Source: Dehalococcoidia bacterium (lineage in GTDB: Bacteria; Chloroflexota; Dehalococcoidia; SpSt-223). From it: 64,000 nucleotides of DNA. The notes below the pieces were generated by a model, which saw only the letters and a program-made list of their open reading frames with translations, was not told the origin of the DNA and ran no database searches. The stretch covers positions 224,941 through 288,940 of the forward strand of contig BPIC01000005.1 in the NCBI GenBank assembly GCA_026003895.1. Reading direction: 5' to 3'. Each line of letters begins with the position of its first letter. Within the stretch, counting starts at the first letter, position 1. Both the position numbers and the translations under genes were made by a program. Of the stretch, positions 1 to 10,796 are shown in pieces.

Positions 1-1
1 C

Positions 2-901
2 GTCCAGCTTGGCCGCATCGTCATCGATGGAGAACCGGTCACTGTTGCGCCACCAGGGCGGAGACCGACGGCCTTCGTCGCGAGCGAGGATTCGACCTTC
101 AGCCATCTCACAGTTCTGGAAAACATCGCCTTTGGACTCCGCGTCCGCGGAGAGCCGGACGATGTTGTGCGCGAACGTGCCGAGGATCTCGTGGCCCGCG
201 TCGGGCTTGCCGCGGTCGCTAGTCACCCGGCGAGCCAGCTCACCGATGAGGGCCGTTGGCGGGTCGCGCTAGCTCGCGCGGTCGCCGTCGAGCCGAAGGT
301 GCTGCTCGTTGACGAGCCTGTCGGGGACCCGGCGGTTGGACTTGCGTTGGCGCGTGGACTTGCGAACCGTATCGAGGCAAGCCTCATCGCCGCCACCCGG
401 GACCGCACGGCGGCGCTCTCGACCGGTGATCGCGTGGCGTTCCTGCGCAGCGGGCGCATCGAACAAATCGACGGTCCGGCGGAGATCTTCTACCGGCCGG
501 CGACGCCGTTCGTCGCCGCCTATGTTGCCCGGGCCAACCTCCTCGAGTGTACGGTCGATGGCATCGGTGCTGGCGTGGTGCTCGTGCGGGTCTTCGATCG
601 CCGGATCGCCGTTCCCGCGGACCGCCGGCTGAACGCCGAGTACGCACTTGGCGAGCGCGCCCTCCTTGTGGCGCGCCCGGAAGCGCTGCGGATCGTCCAT
701 GATGCGGAGGGCTTGCCGGGAGTCGTGAAGCAGACCGCCTTCCTTGGGGCGACAGTTGCCTACGAGGTTGAGGTGGAAGGTTTGTCGCTCTCGATCGTCG
801 CGCCCGACTCCCGTGGCCGTATCTATCCGGTAGGCACCGAGGCGCGAGTCGGCCTCATTCAGGAAGCGCTCTCGCTCATCCCTTACCCGACCGTCGCCTA
901 A
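2..901 (+). CDS. ABC transporter ATP-binding protein with TOBE domain, 5' truncated, degenerate ATPase motifs
   Basis: The 3' part of a sugar/polyamine-type ABC ATPase; the start and Walker A lie before the window. The reading frame runs from base 2 through a TVLENIAFGL stretch typical of the region after the Q-loop. Walker B is recognisable (VLLVDEP), and the last ~90 residues form a TOBE_2-like domain. Several key motifs are altered. The usual FQ of the Q-loop is replaced by FVASED. The LSGGQ signature reads LTDEGRW before RVALARA. The D-loop is not recognisable, and the H-loop Thr-His-Asp is Thr-Arg-Asp (ATRDRTAAL). Family membership is secure, but ATP hydrolysis is doubtful. It could be the inactive partner of an asymmetric transporter or a decaying gene. 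The rest of the transporter would lie upstream. Confidence 0.8.
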   Translation, partial: VQLGRIVIDGEPVTVAPPGRRPTAFVASEDSTFSHLTVLENIAFGLRVRGEPDDVVRERAEDLVARVGLAAVASHPASQLTDEGRWRVALARAVAVEPKVLLVDEPVGDPAVGLALARGLANRIEASLIAATRDRTAALSTGDRVAFLRSGRIEQIDGPAEIFYRPATPFVAAYVARANLLECTVDGIGAGVVLVRVFDRRIAVPADRRLNAEYALGERALLVARPEALRIVHDAEGLPGVVKQTAFLGATVAYEVEVEGLSLSIVAPDSRGRIYPVGTEARVGLIQEALSLIPYPTVA

Positions 902-909
902 GGCTTTGC

Positions 910-915
910 TATACT
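910..915 (+). promoter_or_regulatory. Probable -10 box (TATACT) for the FmdB-thiE-translin genes
   Basis: TATACT lies just after the ABC gene stop and 34 bases before the first FmdB ATG. No good -35 hexamer is visible at 16-18 bases. The same TATACT appears before dapB, tRNA-Thr, rpsP and the membrane glycosyltransferase, so it seems to be this genome's usual -10 form. Confidence 0.45.
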
Positions 916-949
916 CGATGCCGTAACCTTCGTGAGGGATACGGCGGCG

Positions 950-1342
950 ATGCCGATCTACGAATATCGCTGTAATGGTTGCCGCAAGCGGCAATCGCTC
1001 TTTTTCCGGAGCGTTTCCACCGTTACCGAGCCGGTTTGCCCGGAGTGCGGCTCGCGCGACATGCGCCGGTTGGTCTCGCTTTTCGCCGTTCATCGCAGCG
1101 AAGAGAGCCGGCTGGAAGATCTGGCTGACCCGAGCGCCTTTGGCGATCTCGATGAGAACGATCCGCGGAGCGTCGCGCGCTGGGCGCGCCGCATGGGTGC
1201 CGAGATGGGAGAGGAGCTCGGGCCCGAATTCGACGAGATGGTCGAGCGAATGGAGGCCGGCGAGATGCCGGACGATCTCGGCGATTTCGGCGGCGATGAT
1301 GAGTTCGGTGACGTTGGCAGTGATAGCCTGAGCGAGGACTGA
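950..1342 (+). CDS. FmdB-family zinc ribbon protein (first of a tandem pair)
   Basis: A 130-residue protein starting MPIYEYRC, the hallmark of the FmdB/regulatory zinc ribbon family. Two CxxC pairs (YRCNGC and CPECG) in the first 40 residues should bind one zinc. The C-terminal two thirds is acidic, with runs rich in Asp, Glu and Gly. I chose the ATG at 950 because the family begins exactly there; an upstream GTG at 932 would add six residues. The stop overlaps the ATG of the next FmdB gene by one base, so the two are translationally coupled. The molecular role of the family is not established; the original formamide/acetamide regulator link is weak. Confidence 0.85.
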   Translation: MPIYEYRCNGCRKRQSLFFRSVSTVTEPVCPECGSRDMRRLVSLFAVHRSEESRLEDLADPSAFGDLDENDPRSVARWARRMGAEMGEELGPEFDEMVERMEAGEMPDDLGDFGGDDEFGDVGSDSLSED

Positions 1343-1704
1343 TGCCGATCTACGAGTTTCGCTGCGGTAATTGCCGGCGTCGGGTTGAGATCTTCACCCG
1401 GTCAATCGGTCAGCCGTTTGACGCAGTGTGCGATAGCTGTGGCAGCACCGAACTTCGCAGATTGATGCCCCGTGTCGCAGTCCATCGGTCGGAAGCCGAT
1501 CGGCTCGCTGAGCTCGACACCTCGCGGATGCCGGGCGACGACTATTACCGCGACAGCCGCAACATCGGGTTGTATGCCAAGAAGCGAATGGCCGAGCTCG
1601 GCATGAGCGACTTGATGCCGCAGATTGACGAGATCGTCGAGAAAGGCCGTTCTGGCGAGCTGCTCAAGGAGTATGCGGCGGCTGCCGAAAGCCGGGAGTT
1701 TTGA
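1342..1704 (+). CDS. FmdB-family zinc ribbon protein (second of a tandem pair)
   Basis: A 120-residue paralogue of the preceding gene. It starts MPIYEFRC and has paired CxxC motifs (RCGNC and CDSCG), followed by the shared RRL...VAVHRSEADRL segment. The pair therefore looks like a tandem duplication that has diverged after the ribbon: the first copy has an acidic tail, while this one has a helical region with Lys/Glu repeats. The start overlaps the upstream stop by one base, and the end overlaps the TTG start proposed for thiE. Function is unknown; zinc binding is inferred from the cysteines. Confidence 0.85.
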   Translation: MPIYEFRCGNCRRRVEIFTRSIGQPFDAVCDSCGSTELRRLMPRVAVHRSEADRLAELDTSRMPGDDYYRDSRNIGLYAKKRMAELGMSDLMPQIDEIVEKGRSGELLKEYAAAAESREF

Positions 1705-2345
1705 CCGAACGGCGAATGCGGGTTCCAGCCGGGCGGCTGCACGGCCTGTATGTCATCGTGGACCCGGAGACCGCCGACCCGCTTCCACTCGCTGCTGCCG
1801 TGATCCGAGGCGGCGCGCGGGTCCTACAGCTCCGTGACAAGCGCAACCCGGCGGGTGCGAGCCTCCGCCTTGCTGAGGCGATTGGTGAGGTCGCACGCCG
1901 CTCCGGCGTGCTCTTCATCGTCAACGACCGGGTCGACATCGCGCTTGCAGCGGGAGCAGACGGAGTGCATCTTGGCCAACACGACCTGCCCGTTGCCGCG
2001 GCTCGCGCGATAGCCGGCGACCGGCTCATTATCGGCTGCTCGACGAACACCGTCGAGGAAGCGCGGAGGGCGGTTGCCGATGGCGCCGACTACCTCGGCG
2101 TCGGCGCCATGTTCCCCACCCGCTCGAAGTCCGACACTCGCCCCGCGGGCATCGCACGCCTGCGGGAAATTCGCGCCGCGGTCGATCTGCCGATCGTCGC
2201 AATCGGGGGGATTACCGCTGCAAACGCCGCTGAGGTGGTGGCGGCGGGCGCCGACATGATCGCGGTGATCAGCGCGATCGCGTCGGCGAGCGACCCTGAG
2301 ATGGCCGCCCGGACCCTCGCTGCAGTGGTGGAGGCAACCCGATGA
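1701..2345 (+). CDS. thiE: Thiamine phosphate synthase
   Basis: Joins the thiazole and HMP-pyrophosphate moieties to make thiamine monophosphate, releasing pyrophosphate, in the cytosol. At 214 residues it is a normal-length TIM barrel. Visible motifs are LYVIVDPE near the N-terminus, VLQLRDK (pyrophosphate/Mg site), FIVNDRVDIA, DGVHLGQHDLP, IIGCSTN, YLGVGAMFPTRSK and IVAIGGI. The TTG at 1701 overlaps the upstream stop; an ATG at 1716 would give 209 residues and still keep the whole domain, so the start is unsettled. The end overlaps the next ATG (ATGA). No TPP riboswitch is apparent upstream, and no other thi genes are nearby. Confidence 0.93.
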   Translation: MTERRMRVPAGRLHGLYVIVDPETADPLPLAAAVIRGGARVLQLRDKRNPAGASLRLAEAIGEVARRSGVLFIVNDRVDIALAAGADGVHLGQHDLPVAAARAIAGDRLIIGCSTNTVEEARRAVADGADYLGVGAMFPTRSKSDTRPAGIARLREIRAAVDLPIVAIGGITAANAAEVVAAGADMIAVISAIASASDPEMAARTLAAVVEATR

Positions 2346-2986
2346 GTGAGCTCGAGGCAATCGCCGAGGCGGCACGTGCGGCGCTTGAGGAGAAGAACCG
2401 CCTGCGCGAGCGCGGACTTCAGGTCCAGCGTGAGGTAATTCGCACGGCCGCAAACGCCATTCGCGCTGTCCATCGGGCGGAATACGAGCGTGCCCGCGGC
2501 ATGTTGGATCAGGCCGGGCGCGTGCTCGCCACCGCGTATGACGAGATGGCAGCGCACCCGGATCTGCGCTATGCCGGCTGGTTGCAGGACGCTGAGAAAG
2601 AGTATGCCGAGGCGGCGCTGACGCTCGCCGTGATGGCGGGCGAGCGGTTGCCGTCGCCGGACTCGCTCGGTGTCGGGATCGTGCCCTACCTCAATGGACT
2701 AGGCGAAAGCGTCGGCGAGCTGCGTCGTGCCATTCTTGATATCTTGCGGCGTGGCGAGCTCGGCCGATCCGAGGAACTCCTCGACACGATGGATGCGATC
2801 TACAGCGCGCTGGTGACCATGGATTTCCCCGACGCCTTGACCGGGGGGTTGCGCCGGACGACGGACGGCGTCCGCGCCATCCTCGAGCGAACGCGGGGGG
2901 ATTTGACGGTCGCCATCCGGCAGACTATGTTGGAACGAACGTTAAACGCCCTGCTTGAGAACCCAAATCGTGCGCTCGGCGGCTGA
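2342..2986 (+). CDS. Translin-family protein
   Basis: A 214-residue, almost entirely helical protein with the layout of bacterial and archaeal translin-superfamily members. An N-terminal EKNRLRERGLQVQRE helix is followed by IRAVHRAEYERAR, the conserved HPDLRYAGWLQDAEKEYAEA segment, PSPDSLGV, LGESVGELRRAIL and a closing TRGDLTVAIRQ helix. Eukaryotic translin binds single-stranded nucleic acid, and with TRAX it cleaves RNA. Whether this relative has nuclease activity cannot be judged here. The ATG overlaps the thiE stop, so it belongs to the FmdB-FmdB-thiE run. Confidence 0.75.
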   Translation: MSELEAIAEAARAALEEKNRLRERGLQVQREVIRTAANAIRAVHRAEYERARGMLDQAGRVLATAYDEMAAHPDLRYAGWLQDAEKEYAEAALTLAVMAGERLPSPDSLGVGIVPYLNGLGESVGELRRAILDILRRGELGRSEELLDTMDAIYSALVTMDFPDALTGGLRRTTDGVRAILERTRGDLTVAIRQTMLERTLNALLENPNRALGG

Positions 2987-3016
2987 TTGCAGCGGCATAA
3001 TGGTCCGTGCTAGACT
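2987..3016 (+). promoter_or_regulatory. Probable promoter for hppA
   Basis: TTGCAG at 2987-2992 and TAGACT at 3011-3016 are separated by 18 bases, a good sigma-70-type pair directly after the translin stop. Transcription from here would give an untranslated leader of about 175 bases before the hppA GTG. The leader contains a C8 run and several short GC inverted repeats but no riboswitch class I recognise. Confidence 0.5.
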
Positions 3017-3197
3017 GCCGCGGTGATCCGGCGCTCCCCGGGGCTTCGTGCTGCCTGGGGAACGAGCGGACCTTCGCACCCCCCCCTTGGCCATGGCAGG
3101 CGCTCGAATGGAGTCGCCGCCCCAAAGACAGAATCGGCCCGCGTTTGGCCTTGAATGACCCCACGGCAGGCAGCCGACGCGCAATGGAGGAAATCGA

Positions 3198-5384
3198 GTG
3201 GAGTATTTCTGGATCGTACCGGTTGCCGGGGTGTTCGCCGTCGTTTTCGCCATCTACCTCGCTTGGGATGTGCTGCGACGTGACACCGGCACCCCGGAAA
3301 TGCGCGCCATCTCGGACATCATTTACGAAGGCGCTATGGCCTTCTTGCGACGGCAATATCAGACAATTGCGATCCTCGCGGTTGTCGGCGCGGTCATTAT
3401 TGGGATTGCACTGGCGCTGATTCCCCAGCCGGCCGGTCTCCCGCAAGGCGTTGATCTTGGTTGGAGGACCGCCGTCGCTTTCTTGCTCGGCGCCGTCTGT
3501 TCGGGCATTTCCGGCTTTACCGGGATGTTCGTCGCCGTCAAGTCAAATATTCGCACTGCCGCCGCCGCCCGAACGAGCCTCGACGGTGCGGTAGCCGCCT
3601 CACTGCGTGGCGGCGCTGTCTCTGGCTTTCTCGTCGTCGCCCTCAGCCTGCTGGGCGTCTATGCGTTGTTCGTGGGCTATGGGGGCTTGACCAATTGGCT
3701 GATTGCTCCATACCTGATCGTTGGCTACGGTTTTGGCGCGTCGTTCGTTGCCCTCTTTGCTCAGCTCGGCGGTGGGATTTACACCAAGGCGGCTGACATG
3801 GGCGCTGACCTCGTCGGGAAGGTCGAGGCAGGCGTTCCCGAGGACGACCCCCGCAATGCCGCGGTAATCGCGGACCTCGTCGGGGACAACGTCGGCGACT
3901 GCGCCGGCCGCGGAGCAGACCTGTTTGAATCGACCGCTGCCGAGAGCATCGGCGCGATGATCCTCGGCGTCGCCGTGACGCAGCTCACCGGCAATCCGGC
4001 TTGGATCTTCTTCCCGCTGATCGTCCGCGCGCTCGGCATCTTCGCCTCGGCCGCGGGATTGATGATCGTCCGGGCACGCGACAATGAAGATCCGATGGCC
4101 GCGCTAAATCGCGGCTATTATTTGGCCGCCGCGCTGTCGGCCATCTTCATGGTCGGCTCGACAATGCTTATCCTGAATAGTTGGCAGCTTGCCGTAGCCG
4201 GCATTATCGGCATCATAACCAGCATCGCCTTCGTCTATATCACCCAGTACTACACCGCTGGCAGCTGGCGGCCGGTCCAAGAGATCGCGAACGCGTCGCG
4301 CACGGGCCCAGCGACCGTCATCGTCAGTGGCACAGCTGTTGGCTTCGAAACCACCGGCCCGACAGCGATTGCGATCTCCCTCGCGCTCGGGCTTGCATTC
4401 TGGCTCGGACAACAGGCTGGACTCTCGATCCCAGTTGATCCGAATGCCAAGCCGTTCTATGCCCAATCGGCGAGCCTGATCTACGGAATCTTCGGCACTG
4501 CCATCGCGACGATGGGCATGCTGATGACCGCCGCCTACATTCTGGCGATGGACACGTTTGGTCCAATCACCGACAACGCTGGCGGTATCGCTGAAATGTC
4601 GCATCAGCCCGAATCGACGCGGCATATCACCGACGCGCTCGATGCCGTGGGCAACACGACGAAGGCGCTCACCAAAGGCTATGCCATTGCCTCGGCCGGC
4701 CTCGCGGCGTTCCTGCTGTTCTCCGCCTACATCGAGAATGTCGGCCTCTTCCTCTCCAGCCGCGCGAATAGCGGCATCACGACGCTCGCCCAGATCGGCA
4801 TCGATCTCGCCAAGGTCGAGGTATTCATCGGCTCGCTGCTCGGCGCCATGATCGTCTTCTTGTTTAGCTCGCTGGCAATCCGCGCGGTCGGCAACGCGGC
4901 TGGAAAGATCATCGAGGAAGTGCGCCGTCAATTCCGGGCGGATCCTGGCATCATGGCGGGCACCTCGCGGCCGGACTATGGCCGCTGCGTGGACATCACC
5001 ACGCGCGCCGCGCTCCGTGAGATGGTGGCGCCGGGCATCCTCGCAGTCGCCGGGCCGGTTGTGGTTGGTTTGCTCCTCGGCTGGCAGGCAGCCGGCGGGT
5101 TGCTGATCGTGGGCACGATCACTGGCATTCTGATGGCGACATTCTTGAATAACTCCGGCGGTGCTTGGGACAACGCCAAGAAGTTCATCGAGGCCGGCGG
5201 TCTCAAAGGCGCAGACGGCTCGATCATCAAGAAGGCCACCCCTGAGCATGCTGCCGCCGTTGTTGGCGACACCGTCGGTGACCCGTTCAAGGACACCGCT
5301 GGCCCGTCGCTGCACGTCCTCGTCAAGCTCTTCAGCACCATCACGCTCGTCCTGCTGCCCCTGTTCCTCCTTTTCCGCGGGTAG
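3198..5384 (+). CDS. hppA: Membrane-bound proton-translocating pyrophosphatase, K+-independent type
   Basis: Couples hydrolysis of cytosolic pyrophosphate to proton export. At 728 residues with about 16 hydrophobic segments it matches the family. The substrate loop ADMGADLVGKVE...PEDDPRN...DLVGDNVGDCAGRGADLFES lies at roughly residues 195-250, and the C-terminal GDTVGDPFKDTAGPS motif is present. The segment VGNTTKA has Lys at residue 489, where K+-dependent enzymes have Ala, which predicts a K+-independent pump. The GTG start is supported by GGAGG at 3186-3190. It is monocistronic, with its own promoter and a strong terminator. The enzyme recovers energy from pyrophosphate released by biosynthesis. 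Confidence 0.95.
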   Translation: MEYFWIVPVAGVFAVVFAIYLAWDVLRRDTGTPEMRAISDIIYEGAMAFLRRQYQTIAILAVVGAVIIGIALALIPQPAGLPQGVDLGWRTAVAFLLGAVCSGISGFTGMFVAVKSNIRTAAAARTSLDGAVAASLRGGAVSGFLVVALSLLGVYALFVGYGGLTNWLIAPYLIVGYGFGASFVALFAQLGGGIYTKAADMGADLVGKVEAGVPEDDPRNAAVIADLVGDNVGDCAGRGADLFESTAAESIGAMILGVAVTQLTGNPAWIFFPLIVRALGIFASAAGLMIVRARDNEDPMAALNRGYYLAAALSAIFMVGSTMLILNSWQLAVAGIIGIITSIAFVYITQYYTAGSWRPVQEIANASRTGPATVIVSGTAVGFETTGPTAIAISLALGLAFWLGQQAGLSIPVDPNAKPFYAQSASLIYGIFGTAIATMGMLMTAAYILAMDTFGPITDNAGGIAEMSHQPESTRHITDALDAVGNTTKALTKGYAIASAGLAAFLLFSAYIENVGLFLSSRANSGITTLAQIGIDLAKVEVFIGSLLGAMIVFLFSSLAIRAVGNAAGKIIEEVRRQFRADPGIMAGTSRPDYGRCVDITTRAALREMVAPGILAVAGPVVVGLLLGWQAAGGLLIVGTITGILMATFLNNSGGAWDNAKKFIEAGGLKGADGSIIKKATPEHAAAVVGDTVGDPFKDTAGPSLHVLVKLFSTITLVLLPLFLLFRG

Positions 5385-5442
5385 GCGCGGCGGGTCCCGC
5401 TGGCCGGGCCGTCACCCCTACCCGACGAATTGCAATGGTCAT

Positions 5443-5476
5443 CCCCCTCGCCTAATCGGGCGAGGGGGTGTTTTTT
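5443..5476 (+). terminator. Rho-independent terminator of hppA
   Basis: A perfect 10-bp GC stem (5443-5452 with 5459-5468) and a six-base loop are followed by TGTTTTTT. The T tract lies on the plus-strand side, so it serves hppA rather than the convergent pfkA. Confidence 0.9.
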
Positions 5477-5594
5477 GCGAGCGTGCCGTCGTCCGAAATC
5501 CGGGTATCAGCACCGGAGCGTCACGACGACCTGAGGGCGCAACCCGGCAGCGTCACGCCGCCCGGGGTAGTGCGGAAAGGGGTCGCTGGCCGCC

Positions 5595-6683
5595 CTAAAT
5601 CCCGAGCGAGATCCCGAGGCCGCGAGCGGTTTGGACAAGCTCGCCATCTGGGGGGACCGTCCGGATTCGACCGACGCAGCGCTCTAGCGGCACTTCACAA
5701 ATGCGGTTGCCCTTGAGCGCGACCATGTGGTTGAACATCCCCTTGGCGACACTGCGCACCGCGGCTGCGCCGTATCGGGTGGCGAGCACGCGGTCGAAGG
5801 CAGTGGGCGTTCCGCCGCGCTGAAGATGGCCAAGGACGGTACAGCGCGATTCGTGTCCGCTGGACATGGCGAGGGTATCGCTCAGCCATTCGCCGATCCC
5901 GCCAAGTCGACCGAGCGACAGCTCGTCCTTGGGCTGGATGTAAAACTGGCCACTCCCGGCGGCCTTTGCCCCTTCGGCGACGACCACGATGCTGAAGTGT
6001 CGTCCGGCCCGGTCGCGTTCCGCGATCTTTTCCACGACTTTCCGGACGTGAAACGGGATTTCCGGGATGAGGATGACGTCTGCACCACCGGCGATTCCCG
6101 CGTGGATGGCGATCCAGCCGGCATCACGTCCCATGACCTCGAGCACCATCACCCGATGGTGGCTTTCGGCGGTCGTGTGGAGCTTGTCGATGGCCTCGGT
6201 GGCGGTAAGCACGGCGGTATCGAAACCAAACGTTTGATCGGTCTCGGGCAGGTCATTGTCAATCGTCTTGGGGACGCCGACGACGGGGACACCCTTCTTC
6301 GCGAGCTCGTGACCGATGTTGAGCGTTCCGTCGCCTCCGATGACGATGAGTGCATCGATGCCGAGCTCCTCGAGCGTGGCGATCGCTTCCGGAGTCTGAT
6401 CGACCAGCTCGACACGCCCGTTGGAGTCGACACGCCGGACGAGCGGGCTGCCGCGGTTCGCCGTCCCCAAGATCGTCCCGCCGCGTGGAAGGATCCCTCG
6501 CACATCGTCGAGTGTTAGCGGCTCAGCGCTGGTGGGCGGGATGAGTCCGTCGAAGCCGTTCCGAATCCCGATGACTTCCCAGCCGTAATCGTGAATCGCC
6601 GTCTTCACCACTGCGCGAATCACCGCATTGAGACCCGGGGCGTCGCCTCCGCCGGTGAGCATGCCGATTCGTCGGATGACCAT
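5595..6683 (-). CDS. pfkA: 6-phosphofructokinase, mixed-substrate (group III) type
   Basis: Phosphorylates fructose 6-phosphate in glycolysis. The 362 residues begin MVIRRIGMLTGGGDAPGLN. GGDGTLNIG carries Gly at the position that is Asp in pyrophosphate-using enzymes, whereas PKTIDND has the Lys typical of the group III and pyrophosphate lineages. MGRDAGW, the ribose-binding region and LGHLQRGG follow. By the known residue rules Gly favours ATP as donor, but the lineage includes both donors, so pyrophosphate use cannot be excluded, especially opposite hppA. The ATG sits six bases after a plausible -10 and has no Shine-Dalgarno, suggesting a leaderless mRNA. Confidence 0.92.
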   Translation of the reverse strand: MVIRRIGMLTGGGDAPGLNAVIRAVVKTAIHDYGWEVIGIRNGFDGLIPPTSAEPLTLDDVRGILPRGGTILGTANRGSPLVRRVDSNGRVELVDQTPEAIATLEELGIDALIVIGGDGTLNIGHELAKKGVPVVGVPKTIDNDLPETDQTFGFDTAVLTATEAIDKLHTTAESHHRVMVLEVMGRDAGWIAIHAGIAGGADVILIPEIPFHVRKVVEKIAERDRAGRHFSIVVVAEGAKAAGSGQFYIQPKDELSLGRLGGIGEWLSDTLAMSSGHESRCTVLGHLQRGGTPTAFDRVLATRYGAAAVRSVAKGMFNHMVALKGNRICEVPLERCVGRIRTVPPDGELVQTARGLGISLGI

Positions 6684-6689
6684 AGGTGG

Positions 6690-6719
6690 ACTCTACCTAC
6701 CTGCCGGTGCGTCGCACAA
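6690..6719 (-). promoter_or_regulatory. Probable pfkA promoter giving a leaderless transcript
   Basis: Read on the minus strand, TTGTGC (6714-6719), an 18-base spacer and TAGAGT (6690-6695) are followed by six bases and the pfkA ATG. Initiation at the usual distance would fall on the start codon itself, which fits the lack of a ribosome binding site. Confidence 0.45.
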
Positions 6720-6727
6720 TCAGGTGG

Positions 6728-6762
6728 AAACGAAAGGCCCCCGGGGGATGAAGCCGGGGGCC
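6728..6762 (-). terminator. Rho-independent terminator downstream of clpC
   Basis: A perfect 9-bp stem (6736-6744 with 6754-6762) lies 20 bases past the clpC stop. On the minus strand it is followed by TTTCGTTT, an interrupted U tract. Confidence 0.8.
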
Positions 6763-6781
6763 AAACCAACCTTGGTCGAGC

Positions 6782-9241
<2,460 letters not shown>

Positions 9242-9306
9242 GGCCGCCTGCTCCATGCTGGGCGCCGTGCGCCCTGAACGAATTGCCGCTGGACCGTTCG
9301 GAGGGG

Positions 9307-10431
9307 TTAGTCAGCGTCATCATCGCGACGACGATGAAAGGCTTCCTCACCCAGTTCTTCGACCGCTTGCCGGAGGCTGAGGCCGAGCCGGTGTCGCTCT
9401 GGCTCGATCTTCACCACCTTCAGGGTGAGCACGTCGCCTTCTCGGACTACTTCCCGCGGATGGGTAATCCGCCGGTCACTCAACTCAGAGACGTGGATCA
9501 ACCCCTCGATCCCTTCTTCGAGTCGAGCAAACGCCCCGAACGACGTCAGCTTTGTAATTCTACCAGTAACCAGTTGACCGAGAGAATACCTTCCTGTCAC
9601 CCGCTGCCAGGGCTCGCCCTGGGCGCGCCGGAGACTCAGGCCAATCTTTTTGGTGTCGGGGTCGACATTCATCACATAGACGTTCACTTCGTCGCCCGGT
9701 TTGACGACTTCGCTGGGATGGTCGACCCGGTCCCAAGACAACTCAGACAAGTGAATCAGCCCGTCCGCCCCCCCGAGATCGACGAACGCGCCAAATGCGG
9801 TGACACTCGTGATGATGCCCCGCCTCACATCCCCCGGCGCCAGTTCCCCAAGCAGGCGTTCTTTTTGTTGACTGCGCCATTCCTGCATGGCGGCGCGCTC
9901 GGACAAGATGACTCGATTGCGCCGCCGGTTCATTTCCACGACTTTCATGCGCAGGGTGCGACCGACCATCTCCTTCAGCCGGTCGTCGAGCTGCGCCTCG
10001 GGACCGGCATCCGCCCGCAGTCCCATCACCTGCGAACTCGGGAGAAAACCCCGCACACCATCAATGGAAACGATGAGGCCGCCTTTATTGTAATCGACGA
10101 CCTCGCCCTCGAAAATCTCCTGCGTCTCAAAGAGCCGCTGCACCTTCCGCCAACCACGCTCGGCTCGCGCTCGATCGACCGATAAAACGGCACCGCCACC
10201 GGTGTCTTCCGGCTGGACGACGTAGACGAGGACGGTGTCTCCGACCTTGAGCGGCGCTTCGCCAGAAGCGACACTGGTCGCTTCATTAGCAGGAACGTGA
10301 CCTTCAGACTTTCCCCCGATGTCGACAAGGATGCCTTCGCGGTCGATCGCGACGACTGACCCCTCGACGACGTCACCGCGCCGGAGCACGGCGTAGCTCA
10401 TGCTCTCCTCGGCCTCGAGGAGCTCTTGCAT
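9307..10431 (-). CDS. Protein with four S1 RNA-binding domains (30S ribosomal protein S1-like)
   Basis: A 374-residue protein made almost entirely of four S1 OB-fold repeats. They start near [50 protein letters not shown] and [17 protein letters not shown]. The last two carry the strongest consensus (GLIHLSELS and GLIHVSELS). Short bS1-type proteins with four repeats are usual outside proteobacteria and help load mRNA on the ribosome. The ATG at 10431 is chosen for position; another at 10401 would remove ten residues. A frame remains open upstream to 10803, but that stretch holds two divergent promoters and reads as non-coding. clpC follows. Confidence 0.85.
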   Translation of the reverse strand: MQELLEAEESMSYAVLRRGDVVEGSVVAIDREGILVDIGGKSEGHVPANEATSVASGEAPLKVGDTVLVYVVQPEDTGGGAVLSVDRARAERGWRKVQRLFETQEIFEGEVVDYNKGGLIVSIDGVRGFLPSSQVMGLRADAGPEAQLDDRLKEMVGRTLRMKVVEMNRRRNRVILSERAAMQEWRSQQKERLLGELAPGDVRRGIITSVTAFGAFVDLGGADGLIHLSELSWDRVDHPSEVVKPGDEVNVYVMNVDPDTKKIGLSLRRAQGEPWQRVTGRYSLGQLVTGRITKLTSFGAFARLEEGIEGLIHVSELSDRRITHPREVVREGDVLTLKVVKIEPERHRLGLSLRQAVEELGEEAFHRRRDDDAD

Positions 10432-10534
10432 CGTCTGACCGTTATCGTCGGTCGAGTGGCCCGAATAGCTCTTCGTGAACGTCACGCCCAACCTGCGAAT
10501 CCACTGTCCTCCGACAGCTTCTGGGACTAGCCCG

Positions 10535-10563
10535 AGTATATACCTCGTACCGTGAATTCGCAA
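10535..10563 (-). promoter_or_regulatory. Promoter for the S1-domain gene and clpC
   Basis: On the minus strand TTGCGA (10558-10563) and TATACT (10535-10540) are separated by exactly 17 bases. The transcript would have a leader of about 95 bases. It lies within the 365-base gene-free stretch 10432-10796, whose other content is the divergent promoter at 10699. Confidence 0.7.
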
Positions 10564-10698
10564 AGCATTCGCGCCGGGTTCAGCATCCGGCGCCGCCCAG
10601 CTCGACCATGCCGAACAGCAATCTGGTCCCCAGATGTTGTATCTGAATCCGGCAATTCTCCCATGATCTTGTGCCTTCTCGCCTGGCTGGCTGGACGC

Positions 10699-10727
10699 TT
10701 GACAAGGGGTCGACCGCTCCCTAGCAT
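10699..10727 (+). promoter_or_regulatory. Promoter for the secreted LGFP-like gene
   Basis: A consensus TTGACA at 10699-10704 is followed after 17 bases by TAGCAT at 10722-10727. It is among the best sigma-70-type promoters in the window and gives a leader of about 60 bases to the ATG at 10797. Confidence 0.75.
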
Positions 10728-10796
10728 TATGCTCGCCAGCCTGGTAGCTTCCAACGTTGCCGCCGTGCTGGACGAAACGCGCCGGGACGAACATCG

